Below are positions 10,758-21,500 of a stretch of 64,000 nt of DNA, one piece after another; within the stretch, counting starts at the first letter, position 1, and each line of letters opens with the position of its first letter. The translations under genes were made by a program, and so were the position numbers. Origin of the DNA: Tolypocladium sp. Sup5 PDA-1 (lineage: Eukaryota > Ascomycota > Sordariomycetes > Hypocreales > Ophiocordycipitaceae); contig JPHH03000012.1 of NCBI GenBank assembly GCA_000750105.3, positions 310,001 to 374,000 on the forward strand, read 5' to 3'. The notes under the pieces are model-generated. The model saw only the letters and a program-made list of their open reading frames with translations, was not told where the DNA came from and ran no database searches.

Positions 10758-13015
10758 TTATTGCGCTGCTGCGCCGCCGCCGCCGATGATCCTTGGCAGC
10801 GACCGCCAGCCCTTTTCGTTGGGCATCTTGATCTTGCCAAAGTCCTCATCCAGGTCCAGGATGATCTTGAGCGCGTTTCTGCTGCGAGCAAACGGGCTCG
10901 TGTCCAGGCTGCCGCTCGTCGTCACCGTCGACATGGCGTCCGCCACGCCCGTGTGCATCTTGATCTCCGCCTGCTTGCCAGGCATCGGTACCACATTCTG
11001 CAGGACCTCGTACGCGGCCAGCGTGAAACCAAACTGCGGCGACGATCGGAAGATACGCGCCGGGCCGCCCTTGAAGAAGGCCGTGAAGCCCTCCTCCTTC
11101 CAGATGGTCCTGGCCGCGTGCCTGAGACCCGTGTAGGTCGCCTCGCCCTTACGCGCTTCGACCTGCAGACGGGTTTTGATGACGTCGCACGGAGTCGTCA
11201 GGTACGCCGCTGGCATACCGGCGATGGCACCGGCTGTGAGGAGCTGAAGCACGCCCAGCTTCTTGGTTGGCGACTCGCCAAAGAAGTCCTTCTTCAGGTG
11301 GCTGTAGGTGGGGAAGTAGATGGCCGAGAAGGGCACGTCGCGGAGCAGACAGGCCGACGCTCCCTTGTACAAGCCGACCAGACCCAGGTTGCGGACAATC
11401 CACATGGCTGACCGCTTCGGCGACCCCTCGACCGTCTTGGCGACCTCGCCCTGCACTTGCAGGCGAATCTTGACAATCTCCAGGGGGTTTGTAAAGACCT
11501 GCACACGAAACGTTTAGCACACCACTTCTGGCGCTCCTGTCTCGGAGAGCAAGCAACTTACGACTTGGCATGCACCGGCGCTGGCACCAGCCAGGACCTC
11601 GGAGCCCCAATAGATCTTGCCATGCTTGTCAGTGAAATGGCTGCGGACAAGGTCGTTGACCGTGAGCTTTATGGCCTTCTCCGGCGCCACGCCAACAAGC
11701 TGCGGGAGGACACCAGAGTACAGCCCGCGGAGGCCCTCGTTCCGGAACACCTTCTGGAAGCAGTCGATGGAGTTCTTGTACAACCGCTGGCCCGGCTGGG
11801 CGCCTCGCTGGTTCTGCAGGCGCGTCTTGACGAGATCGATGGGGTACACCATAAAGGCACCGAAAGCACCGGCCAAACTTCCCAGCCCGAAGTTGAACGT
11901 CGACTCGAGAGCCTGGTTCAGAAAGGCGCTCCTTTTGGAGGTGGCCTTGTGCAGCGCGGCGATCACCGAGGCGTCGGTGTCATACACGGGACTCCGCCAG
12001 GATGGATCCAGGACCTTGGCGAAATCTTTCAGGCCCAGGCGGCCAGACGGCTCGTCGAGGCTGGCAAAGTGGAACAGAATGTCGGCCTCCATCGGCGTGA
12101 AGAGCGAAAAGCGCGTAACCTTTGCAGCCTCGTTGACGAATTCGGACCGCGTAATCTTGCCGTCGGTGTTCCTGGACACGGCGCGGCGCACAATCAACTC
12201 CACCAGGTCCATCTCCTTGATCATGTTCAGGAACGCGCGGACGTTGGCGTAGGAAATCTTGCTGCCGGTGGAAATATTGCACAGGGTGCCGAGGTTGGCG
12301 AGGAGGTGGTCGGAGAGCTTGTGCTTGGACGTCTCGAGGATGATGCGCTCAAAGTCTTCGGGGTTGATGTAGCCGTCGCCGTCCTTGTCGAAGAGCTGGA
12401 AGGCCTGGCGGATACGCTCGCCCTGGAGGCCGCGCAGCATCTGCGCAAACTGGGGGTAGTCGAGGTCATGTCGCTTCTTCTTGCTGCCAATGTACAGCTT
12501 GGCCCACTCGCAGTCCCAGTCAAAGGGGATGTTGTCGGGGCCCTTGTTCAGCTCGTAGAGTTTCCGGAAGTCGTCGTACTTGACGTTGCCGGTGCGGTCG
12601 ACGTCGAACAGGCGGAAGGCGATCTCGTACTCGGCGTCGGGCTTCAGCAGCAGGTTCTCAAACACGCCCCAGTCCGTCACGGTGACTCGTCCAGTGCCCT
12701 TGCTGTCGGCGACGCGGAACAGAATCGAGTACTGCTCCCTCTTAATCTTGTGCTGTTTGCGCGCATTTTCATGTTAGTCTTGTTTTGAGGACCAAGTCGC
12801 CTCCACGCTGGTCGGCGACTCACGTAATCTTCTTTCTTGGGAGCGACGGCAGTGATGAACTCGTCCGGCCCCATGTACAGTTCGCCAGTCTCCGTGTCCT
12901 TGATGGCGTTGCTGATGAAGCGCGCCCTGCTCTGCGCCGAGAGCTGAATAGGCTCGTCCGCTGAGCCCTTCAGGGTCTCCTTCACCACCTCCTTCACCAC
13001 CGTGGCCTTTGACAT
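10758..13015 (-). CDS. AGC1: Mitochondrial aspartate/glutamate carrier with EF-hands (Aralar/citrin type)
   Basis: Exons 13015-12824, 12752-11562 and 11498-10758, all phase 0; 707 residues. It exchanges aspartate for glutamate across the mitochondrial inner membrane and supports the malate-aspartate shuttle. Seen: an N-terminal regulatory half with EF-hand-like segments (FRLFDVDRTGNVKYDDF and the best loop, DKDGDGYINPEDF), then three mitochondrial-carrier repeats with signatures PIDLVKTRLQ, PLEIVKIRLQ and PCDVIKTRLQ. The length and order match SLC25A12/13 and the longer fungal AGC. The Ca-binding half is known to face the intermembrane space in animals; whether it senses calcium here is inference. 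The last about 60 residues after the carrier domain are less conserved. Confidence 0.95.
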
Positions 13016-13966
13016 TTTGCAAGATGCAGCGTCGTCGATGATGGGAGCTTCGGTTTCGGCTTCGGCGGATCTAACGTTATCGTCTCGAATTGACCGATCG
13101 CAATCGGTGTTTCGTTTCGTCAAGGAAACGCGACCAGGGGGGGGGTTGGTCGTCGTCGAGGATACGGGGTCTCGTAACCAACACTTGCGGCAAAAAGCGA
13201 TCGATAAGGGTCGTCGGGCAAACGATGCTCTCTATAACATGAACAAACAACAAATGGAGGGAAGACCCCGAGCCGCGTCTAGGAGGGAATCGCAGCTGCA
13301 GCGGTGCTCCAAACGATGGACAATGCGACGTCGCGACAACTAAGAATGCAATGCAGGCAAGAAAAAAATCCTTGACTCAATTCGAGATGCTGCGAGTAAA
13401 AAGGCTGGGCGGGAACCCTTCTAGGCTAGAACAGGGCGCCTCCTAACTCGGGCGCGCCGCAGGGGCGGCAAGCGGCTGCTGGGTCCCGGATTTACTTTGT
13501 GCCGGGGGCGCTCCGGCTAACTCCAGGGCTCTGGGGCGCTAAAGGGCGGTCCGCGGGTTCCATGTGACGGCGCCAGGGGTGCCGAGGGTCGGGATCAGGG
13601 TTGGCTCCAGCTCCGTCCCGAAGTCGCTACGGGGTACGGAGTACCTCTGCCGTCACTTCCGTCATCAATCATCACGTCCGCCTCGCAGCCACAAGTTCGT
13701 ACGAAGCACGGATTACCTCAGTATTTAAACACCCTCGCTGTCATCTGGCAGGTACCTACCCGCTTATTTCTGGATATTCTCACTCGATCCCCAAACTGCC
13801 CTTAGTTGCAGTACCTAGGTACAGGTAGGTTAAAGTTACTGTGCGCCCACTTGCAAAGGTAAATCTCGAGTTGCCCGACGTCCCTGTCTGTGCCTGTATC
13901 CTGTTTCTCAATCGCACATTCTTGCATCGCATCGACCAGAGCACAGCCAAGAGATGTTCGCCGCTC
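13016..13966. other. Divergent intergenic region with palindromic GTACC/TACGGAG motifs
   Basis: Upstream of the carrier gene (-) and of the Fic pseudogene (+). It holds the carrier promoter. It also carries several short palindromic motifs: GGTACGGAGTACC near 13633-13645, GGTACCTACC at 13751-13760 and the perfect palindrome GTACCTAGGTAC at 13811-13822 followed by AGGTAGGT. No open frame with coding character. Confidence 0.5.
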
Positions 13967-15064
13967 ATGCCTCGCTTCAGCACCAACGTCGCCGGCGTCG
14001 CGGCAAAGCAAGCGCGCCGTGCCTTGCTGACCAAGCTCTACGAGCCCTTCTTCAAGCTCCAGCCAGGAATCGAATATGACGAGTTGGCCGAGTCGGGTAA
14101 AGTGTGGAGAGGATTATCATCACCTCAGCGACAGACATCGGATATGCTGCATGGCCCTTCGGCATGTAAGTCATGCTGGCTCTCACTCGTTTGGCTGCCC
14201 AGCTGGTCCTTCTTTAGGAGCACAAGGACATGTATGCCAACATCGACGCACTAAAGCAGCGTATGAGGCCTAGAATTCCACAGCTGGACAAAACACTGCG
14301 TGCCCGGATACGCCCACCAATCTGTAATGATTGAGAACAACTCCCTCAAGGTGGGAGACGGGGTCTCCGCCTTCGAGTACCTGACGAAGAAAGAACGTCT
14401 TCAACAAAGTCGACATGGGTTCAATGCTAGCCAACGAACTCATCAAGCTCCGTCATGCCCAGACGAGTCACGACAGCTCTCCAGTCACAGAGCTCAAGAA
14501 TCATATTGTCGCGTCCCAATGGATTACCGAGACTGCCGCAGCCCAACCTGGCACCGCAGGGCTCAGCGAGGTCGAAACTCGAGACCTTGCTGCGATGTCG
14601 ATTAAAGGCACAGGGTCTGAGGCCGTCTGCAGAATGGCCTGGGGAGGACGAGTCCCGCTAGGAGGGTACCGAAAGGTCCCAATCTCCGTCCGCATCAACC
14701 CCCTTCGAGTCTTCCCATACCCGCAGGAAGTCCCTGCCTGTTTCCGCGATTCTTGCAGTGGCGCGACCTCCAGCACCGCGAGAGGGGAATCCATCCACTC
14801 GTCCTAGCCTGCCAGATGACGGCGTACTACGTCCACATCCACCTGTTTCCCGGCGGGAATGGCCGCGTCAGTCGAATGATTATGTATGACTATTACCTGG
14901 TTCGCCAGGGATATCTGCCGGTCGTCATGCGGAGTCTGGGGCGCAGCGACTATCTGCGCCTGATCAGCAATGCGTGCGACGGCAAGCCGGAAGAGTTTGT
15001 GACCAGCGTCCTAACCGCTCAATCAGAGGAGTTGTATCCGTACACGTTAGAACACATTACCTAG
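13967..15064 (+). pseudogene. Fic (Fido) domain protein, frame-broken
   Basis: Clear fragments of a fungal Fic-domain protein lie in order but in different frames. Segment 1 starts with ATG at 13967 (MPRFSTNVAGVAAKQARRAL). The frame breaks near 14110. A candidate intron 14166-14217 follows, but its phase does not join the flanking frames. Further breaks lie near 14300, 14393 and 14740. The last segment reads intact to the stop at 15062-15064. Seen: an SVMIEN stretch at 14321-14338 that fits the (S/T)xxxE(G/N) inhibitory-helix motif of class II Fic proteins, and the active-site loop HLFPGGNGRVSR at 14840-14875. The canonical loop is HxFx(D/E)GNGRxxR; the Mg-binding acid is Gly here. Fic enzymes usually transfer AMP to target proteins. 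With four or more breaks and a changed loop this copy is most likely dead. Confidence 0.8.
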
Positions 15065-16375
15065 ACTTCTCTAGTTTCCATGGGTCGCTCATGTTGCCGT
15101 CCGCTCCTCCTTATTCCTGCTTGATCCTGAAATACCCCCTGGATACTCTGGGTCAAGGTCACTCAGGGCCCATAATTCAGGCATTACTCGTAGATTAAAT
15201 AAATCTACTTTAACGTAAAGCAATGCAGGAAAATCTACGAAGCATGTACCATATGTACGGCATGCCAGCTACGAATTGCCGTGGTCCATGTGACGGTGAC
15301 AGGGGTATAGATGGTCGACCGAAGTCGCAGGCTGCTCTCTGCACCTTGTTCAACTCTTTCACAACCACGGGTTCGCGCACAAAGACACGTCGCACCGACA
15401 AGCCATACACAATCCGCCTTTTCTCTTGCCAACTTCCATTTGCGCTCAACTCGCAAGGTTGCTTACGTCTTAGGTTGCTTGCTTCGGCACGTGCCTCCTC
15501 ACTCAGGATCCACGCCGTCGGGAAGCCCCGGCCGGTGGTGGCTCGGCATGTCCGGAAATATCGTATGGAGTCTCCGGGTCCGAGTCGCCTCCACCGTCTA
15601 GGGAGACCCGTGACAAATTGGGAGCTAGTTTGGTATTGTTCCACAGTGGCTGGCCTCGAACCGCCTCATCAGTCCCAGCCGCCTCGAGACGAAAGACGCA
15701 GTCAAACAAGTCAAAGCTCTCAATACCACCAGTTTTTCCATTCATCGCAGCCGGGCTGGAATTAAAGACACGGCAAATAATGCAGAGCCCGTCCGCGAGT
15801 GCTGGGCAAGATTATAATCCATACAGGGTCAACGTCTCGAGCAGACCGTGGGCCTTCGTTTGCTTCCCCGACTGTCCGGTGCCTTCTGCGCCCGTCCAAG
15901 CCCCGGGCCATATCCTTCTTTGCCTCGCCCCCCTTGATACGCGAGATCCCTTCCGGAACCGCCAGGTCTAAAGCAGCCCTGTCCCTCTAAACGCCGGATA
16001 TGAGTACGCGAAAAATTGCTAGCGCAAGCTTCGCTGAAAAATATGAAAGTAGTTCATGAACCTCGTTAAATGTATTCGTGAAGTGCCATGGCGGCCATCC
16101 TCAATGGACCCTGGGTGCGATCGGTCATGGTCGGGTCAATTAGTATTAGAGTTGTCGGAGAGGGGAAGAACTTTGTCGAGCGGTACAATGTGCCATGCGC
16201 TGGTGACAGGTTTACGCTGGCCCGAGAGGCAACTGGCAATAAAGGCAGCTGTCCCAAAAGCCAGCGAGAACGGCCGCAAGCAGCTCCAACAGTGTTGTGT
16301 TTGGTAGCCCGCAAGGGGGTGGTTCGTTGTGACGAAACTCCGACATAAGATGCAAGATATGGCTTGCAGCTGCAC
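15065..16375. other. Intergenic region, convergent; no gene recognised
   Basis: Lies between the Fic pseudogene and the 3' end of the cyclin gene. An 80-codon open frame on the minus strand (15503-15745) has moderately protein-like content but is preceded by a stop a little upstream and I recognise nothing in it. Otherwise only short frames are present. Confidence 0.5.
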
Positions 16376-18597
16376 TTATCCCTCCGTGGAGACAAGCAGG
16401 CCATTCGAATATGGGAGATGCTCTGGGCCGTCCTCGGCGGCTGCGGATCGCACCTTCAGGGCCCGTATGGGCATGGCGTGATGGGGCAGCATGAAGCCCG
16501 CATCCAAGGCTTGCTGGACCAGCGTGGACGCCTCCTTGAATCGTCTGTCCTTGTACTTTTCATACACTGCCGAGTGGTGTGCGCGAGGGCGATCGCAGCA
16601 TTCGATCATCATGGTGACGAGGGACTTGAGCTGGTTCCAGGTGTATCCGGAGTAATGGACGTGCGATCTGGTCTACAGGGGTGTTAGCTGATACGTTCAC
16701 ACACCGAAGGCCACAGACGGGAACGGATAGACTTACCCAGTCACCCTTCTTCAGGATCAGTCTAGACAGGCAGTGGGCACCTGCCGCCAGAAAGCTTGGT
16801 GGAGTGGCAACAAAGCGCTCGTCCATGATTGTCAGCTCGAGAAAGTACTTTGCCAAGGTGCGGGTGTCGAGGTCGTAGTCGTCGGCCTTGCTGACACGTC
16901 GCAGGAAGCTCATAGGTCCCGGCCATCCAAGCTCGAAGCTGAGCATGCTGAGCATGAAGCGCTCCGCCTTCAGGATTTCCTCCATGCTGTAGCCACCGTC
17001 TACCATATAGACAATCTCTTCCAGCGATGGACAGTTGATCTCTTCGTATTTCGAGGCAACAAGGATTGCCGTGGCGCCGACGAGCTGCAGCTTTCCAATG
17101 GACACGACCTTGCACGAGAGGAATCGGTCGATGTAGTTGACGGTCAGGAAAAGCGTCTCGGGCAGCAGGCTGAATCGGTTGTGGACCTGGACCAGCCAAT
17201 CCATGAGGACGGATCGCATGGACCACTGGATCTCGGTTTGGATCTCCATGTAGTGAGGGTTGGGGAGCATTTTGTTCTGTTAAAGCAGCACAGGTTAGCA
17301 GATGCCATGAAGATATGGTGGGAACAGGCACTTACCTCGAGCTCTCGCATGTACTCGAAAATCTCCTCTCCATACTCGGCAACCATGCTGACATCCCACA
17401 TTTCCTCCTCAATGTCATCCAGCGAGCGGGTCTGCTGAACCTCCAACTTGGCCTCCTCCAGCTCGCGCTGCACACGGGCCGTGACCCGAGGGCCAAGTAG
17501 AGTAGTGACACCTCCAGTAGTGAGGTCGCGAGATCGGAATGAATGTGCAGTCGTGTAGGCCTGGTCCTGGTCGTCGTAATCCTCGTAGTCGTCCTCGTCC
17601 CATTCCTCTGGCTCAGACAAACCGGGAGTTTGGCCGTCTCGGTAAGAGATGGCGGCGTGGTAGGGTTCCTCGGTGATCTCGGGAAGCTTCGCGGGTAGGT
17701 CAGCGTAGGCCTCGCCGTAATTCACCTCCGCCAGTGGATCGTAGTCAATGGTGGAATACGGCAGGACTGGGTAGGCTGCGTGACCAATGGACCGATCGCT
17801 ATTGTGCAAAGGCATGCCGCCAACGTCGTCGTTTGCAGTCGCCGCCCTGTCAATGGCAACCTCCGTCTTCTCGAGCTGCTTGCTCTGGGTCCTACGGAGG
17901 GTTGGCTGCTGGGGCTTCAACTGCGGCTGGCTTTTGTGGTGCCGAGGTTGCAAGGGCAAGCCCTCAATCGAGGCCCGAGAAGCAGCGAGGTTTTGGTCCC
18001 GTTCAGAATCAATTGTTGCCTTCTGTCGTGGAACGGCCGGGTCTGCTTTGCCCAGGTGGCCTGCAGAGTCGAGAGCAGCAGCTGGCACTTGCTTCTTTAC
18101 CGCCTCGGTCGATCGGGCCTCAACAGTAGCCTTGGGTTTGCTCGCTAAGGCAGAGGATCGTTGTGCAGGGCGAGAAAGGGAGTCTTTGCTGTTGTACGGA
18201 ATGTTTTCCTTGTTCACCACGGCGAGTGGCTGTGCGTGGTGTGAAGCCACGGTTGGCTGGAGCTTCACCACCTTGGCCTCCTCACGAGCGCCCACCACGT
18301 TCTTGGCCATGTTGGTGACATCGCCAAAGGCGGCGCGCTTGGCCGGGCCGCGGAAACCCGCCGTGGAGGCATTCGACATGCCGGTGAGGTTCCCGGTCGA
18401 TTTGTGTCTCTGGTGGAGGGGAGGAACGATGTTTTCCGAGCCGCGAGGTCGGAATGGCTGCGAGAGGGAAGGCAAGATTAGCTTCTGCACCCCACGAAAA
18501 AAGAAAACAGACATCGACCGTGCTGGAACTGCCTCCAGAGCAGCCGAGCCGACGCAAGGGATGCCAGAAGTTGCAATTGACTTACCCGAGCGTCCAT
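16376..18597 (-). CDS. G2/mitotic B-type cyclin
   Basis: Exons 18597-18586 (four codons, MDAR), 18457-17336, 17276-16737 and 16672-16376; all joins phase 0; 656 residues. B cyclins activate Cdk1 for entry into mitosis and are destroyed by the APC/C. Seen: a destruction box RAAFGDVTN at residues 45-53, a KEN box at 87-89, a long disordered N-terminal part with an acidic stretch (EEWDEDDYEDYDDQD), then the cyclin box beginning near residue 381 with MRSVLMDWLVQVHNRF and YIDRFLS, and a C-terminal cyclin fold (FLELTIMDERFVATPPSFLAAGA). The start was chosen because MDAR joined to PFRPRGSENIVPP reproduces the N-terminus I recall for this family in Hypocreales. It is the counterpart of the nimE/cdc13 class; I leave the symbol open because fungi have more than one B cyclin. 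Confidence 0.93.
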
Positions 18598-21500
18598 GAT
18601 GGGCAGCAGCCCGTCTGCGGCCTGTAAGGATGATGGCTGATGCTGTTAACGCGCCACGGCAGCGTCAGAAGTGACGTCCAAGGCAGCAGGGCCCTGTCAA
18701 TGCGTTCAGTCGCGTCGAGATAACATAAAAGGTCCGGCGTCCGTTGGTGTGCGCGCTGGATCTATCGTTTGCTAGCTGTGCTGGCAAGTTCCGTCACGAC
18801 GCGACCGCAGAGACGTGTCGAGCTTCGCCAGACGAAATGGCAGCTGTCGATCCGGGGACAGGGACTTCGCTAGTGCAACGACGGGGAGAGAAAGTCCAAC
18901 AGGCTCGCCAGGCTCCAAAGAGGAAAGGAGATGGGACAAAATGTACGAAGTGCCGGGAATACAGGCAGTGCCCAGCGGCAGGTCGTGGCTCGACAGTCGA
19001 CACCCTGTCGAGGCAAATCTCCCGAGGCCGAAGAAGGTGCTGGTGGGAAATTGGCGATGGCGGGTTGCAAGGCGGGAGTCTGGAAAAGTGAACCTACTCG
19101 TACACTGAGGGTCGCACTGGCCTGGTGGCTGCGGCTTATGACCCCAGGCTGATAGCGCCGCTGGATTGCTGGCAGGGTGGCCGTTGTTGTTTGTTTGTTT
19201 TTATCCTTTATGCTTGTAAGCGTTGCTGGACGCTCCTACCGCAGGCACTGGAGCTGTTTGGTGCGCTTTGCAGCGCGCTTGCAGAAATGGCATGCGGTGC
19301 ACGGGCCACCCCGCGGCCCTGTCGCGCAATTCTCCCGTCGTCACGGCGATGACGATTTTCCGGGGCCATCCCGCAGGAACTTGTCATTCAACGGCGCTAG
19401 TCCTACTTGGGCCAAATCTCCCACTCGTCGCGTCTCACGGAGCTGCGGATGAAGCTGTCGGAAATCTTTACAAGCGCGCGACAAGATGCGCATGAAGCGC
19501 ATCAGCTCTAAAGTTTCCGGCATGCTTGCTGCCAGGTGCTCAACACCTGCCGTTGCATTTATGTGTGGTCAAATTTGCAAATTGGCCCCTGAAATGGTGA
19601 CACGACAATCTGCGACGCGCATGCCTGCGTCGTCGCCGCAAGCGCGCCAGCCTGACACGGGCGCACGTGATCTACGCCTCGCTAAATGCCACTCTCGTCT
19701 TCCACCACGGGGCGGATTGGGGGAGCTGGTGATTTCGCATCCACGAGGTGTTCGTCCTTGATGCTCGAATCAAGCGCCCTGGAGACTCCTGGTTCGTCTT
19801 CCGCAGCGGTTGATCGGCGTCTCGATGCGGCGGTACGCGCCCAGTGTAGCGTCAAGGGCACACCAGAGCACATCCAATCCAGGCCAGTGTTTCATCCCAG
19901 CATCCAATCCGTCGTCTTCTGCCTCCGGATTGAGCGCAGCAACCACGGCGCAAAACGTTCGCGCGAGCGCCAGGCCACCTGCGCGACCAAACACGAGCAA
20001 CAGGAAGCTCTCCTTGGTCGGGCTGCGTCCGCCTTTTTGAGTGCGCCGTCGCCGGTCGGGGGTGTCATCGCCACATCGGGATGGCATCAACCCCTCACGC
20101 CACCAGCCAGCCGCCGCCGCGCAAACTACGCTAGAGATGCTCGACTAATAAGCCACCATTTTTTGCTTCCGAACTATTCAACAGGATGCAACACAATTCG
20201 GCGACGACGGTCGCGCTTTACCCAGGGCGACAGCTCCGATCAGGGCTGTCAGTTGCATGTGCCATGGCCGCTGCCTCCTCTTCTGCTGCACATGCGCCGG
20301 CGCATTCGCTCTGTGTTCTGTCGCGTCGCATCGTGGCGTTTCTGACTGATCTTTTCTGTCAACTTGCCTCACGTCCCCAAACCGAGCTGTCGCCTCGTTT
20401 GCGACCCAAGGCGCAGCGAAACAGCGATGCCGCTAAGCAGAGACTGCAAGATACTACTACGTGCCCCGTAACCGCGTGCAAGAATACAATCCATCTCGAG
20501 TGTCTCACGCTCAGTCTTCCAGCCGATGCCATGGCCGGACCAGAGTCCCTTGATGGACATTGGACGTTGGGCCATTCGAAAGCGGACCCCGTTCGAACTG
20601 GCGAGGTGAGGTAATCTCGTAGGCACTGTCCGGACTGCAAGGTCCCACCGACATTCCCACGACATCTCTATCGAAGCGTTAATTGGAAACTTCCAGGCCC
20701 TTTAATAAGAGTGGTGTCTCTCCGCTACGAGCGGCAGGTGTTCGCAAACGGGCACTGTAGCAGAATACGAGCGATTGCGTGGTGACGACGCCGATCTACC
20801 CAACTGATCCCGGACCGGTCGGCAGAGATGCGATATCAGCCACAATGCCAGAGCCAGCCGCGCCGTTGTTAGACAAGAGGCCAGAGTGCAATCTCGCAGT
20901 GGTTCGCACCACTGTCAAGGTCGAAGAGTACTTGTATCTGCGGTCGTACATCGAAAACGCTGCTAAGATGCCACAACCACGGCCGGCCAGTCGGTCGATT
21001 AATTTTTGTTGAGACCCTGCTCGTTCCATGACATCCTGTCGCATATACAACCTCGTCGCGCTCACCGTAATTCCGTGTGCGCCGCAGGACGCCGTCCCAT
21101 TGGGAGGATGGGTGAACCGGCTGCATCTCATATCTGTCGGCCAGGTCCAGGGCCAAAACAGCAGCCAAACGAGGACGACATTTCTTCTCTGGTTCTCTGG
21201 TACGCACAAAGGACGGGACTGCCATGTCCAGTTCACACCAACAGGGACGCGCACAGGCCCTGCTCGGCCCTTGCCCATTATTCCCGTAAACCGCCAAACC
21301 AGTGACGGTCTCACCAGCCCTTTACCCGCGCGCAGAAGCCTCTCACCTGTTCCTGATTCGGTCTAGGCGATCCCGCGACCTTTGGGATCTCATGTTTTCG
21401 CAGCATGCGACAGTGCGAAGCGCAAAATGAGAGCCGGGGGCGGTGACCAGAACGACTAACCAACCTCGCAGGCTGACTCTCTGATTCGTACTGTGTGTGC

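Noticed and set aside
11457..12788. 443-codon open frame antisense to the aspartate/glutamate carrier
   Set aside because: It is the mirror of carrier exons, including across the carrier intron, and shows no independent motif.
14738..14758. A short intron explaining the last frame break in the Fic gene
   Set aside because: The only GT..AG pair that joins the frames there would be about 29 nt, shorter than any intron in this window, so an indel is more likely.
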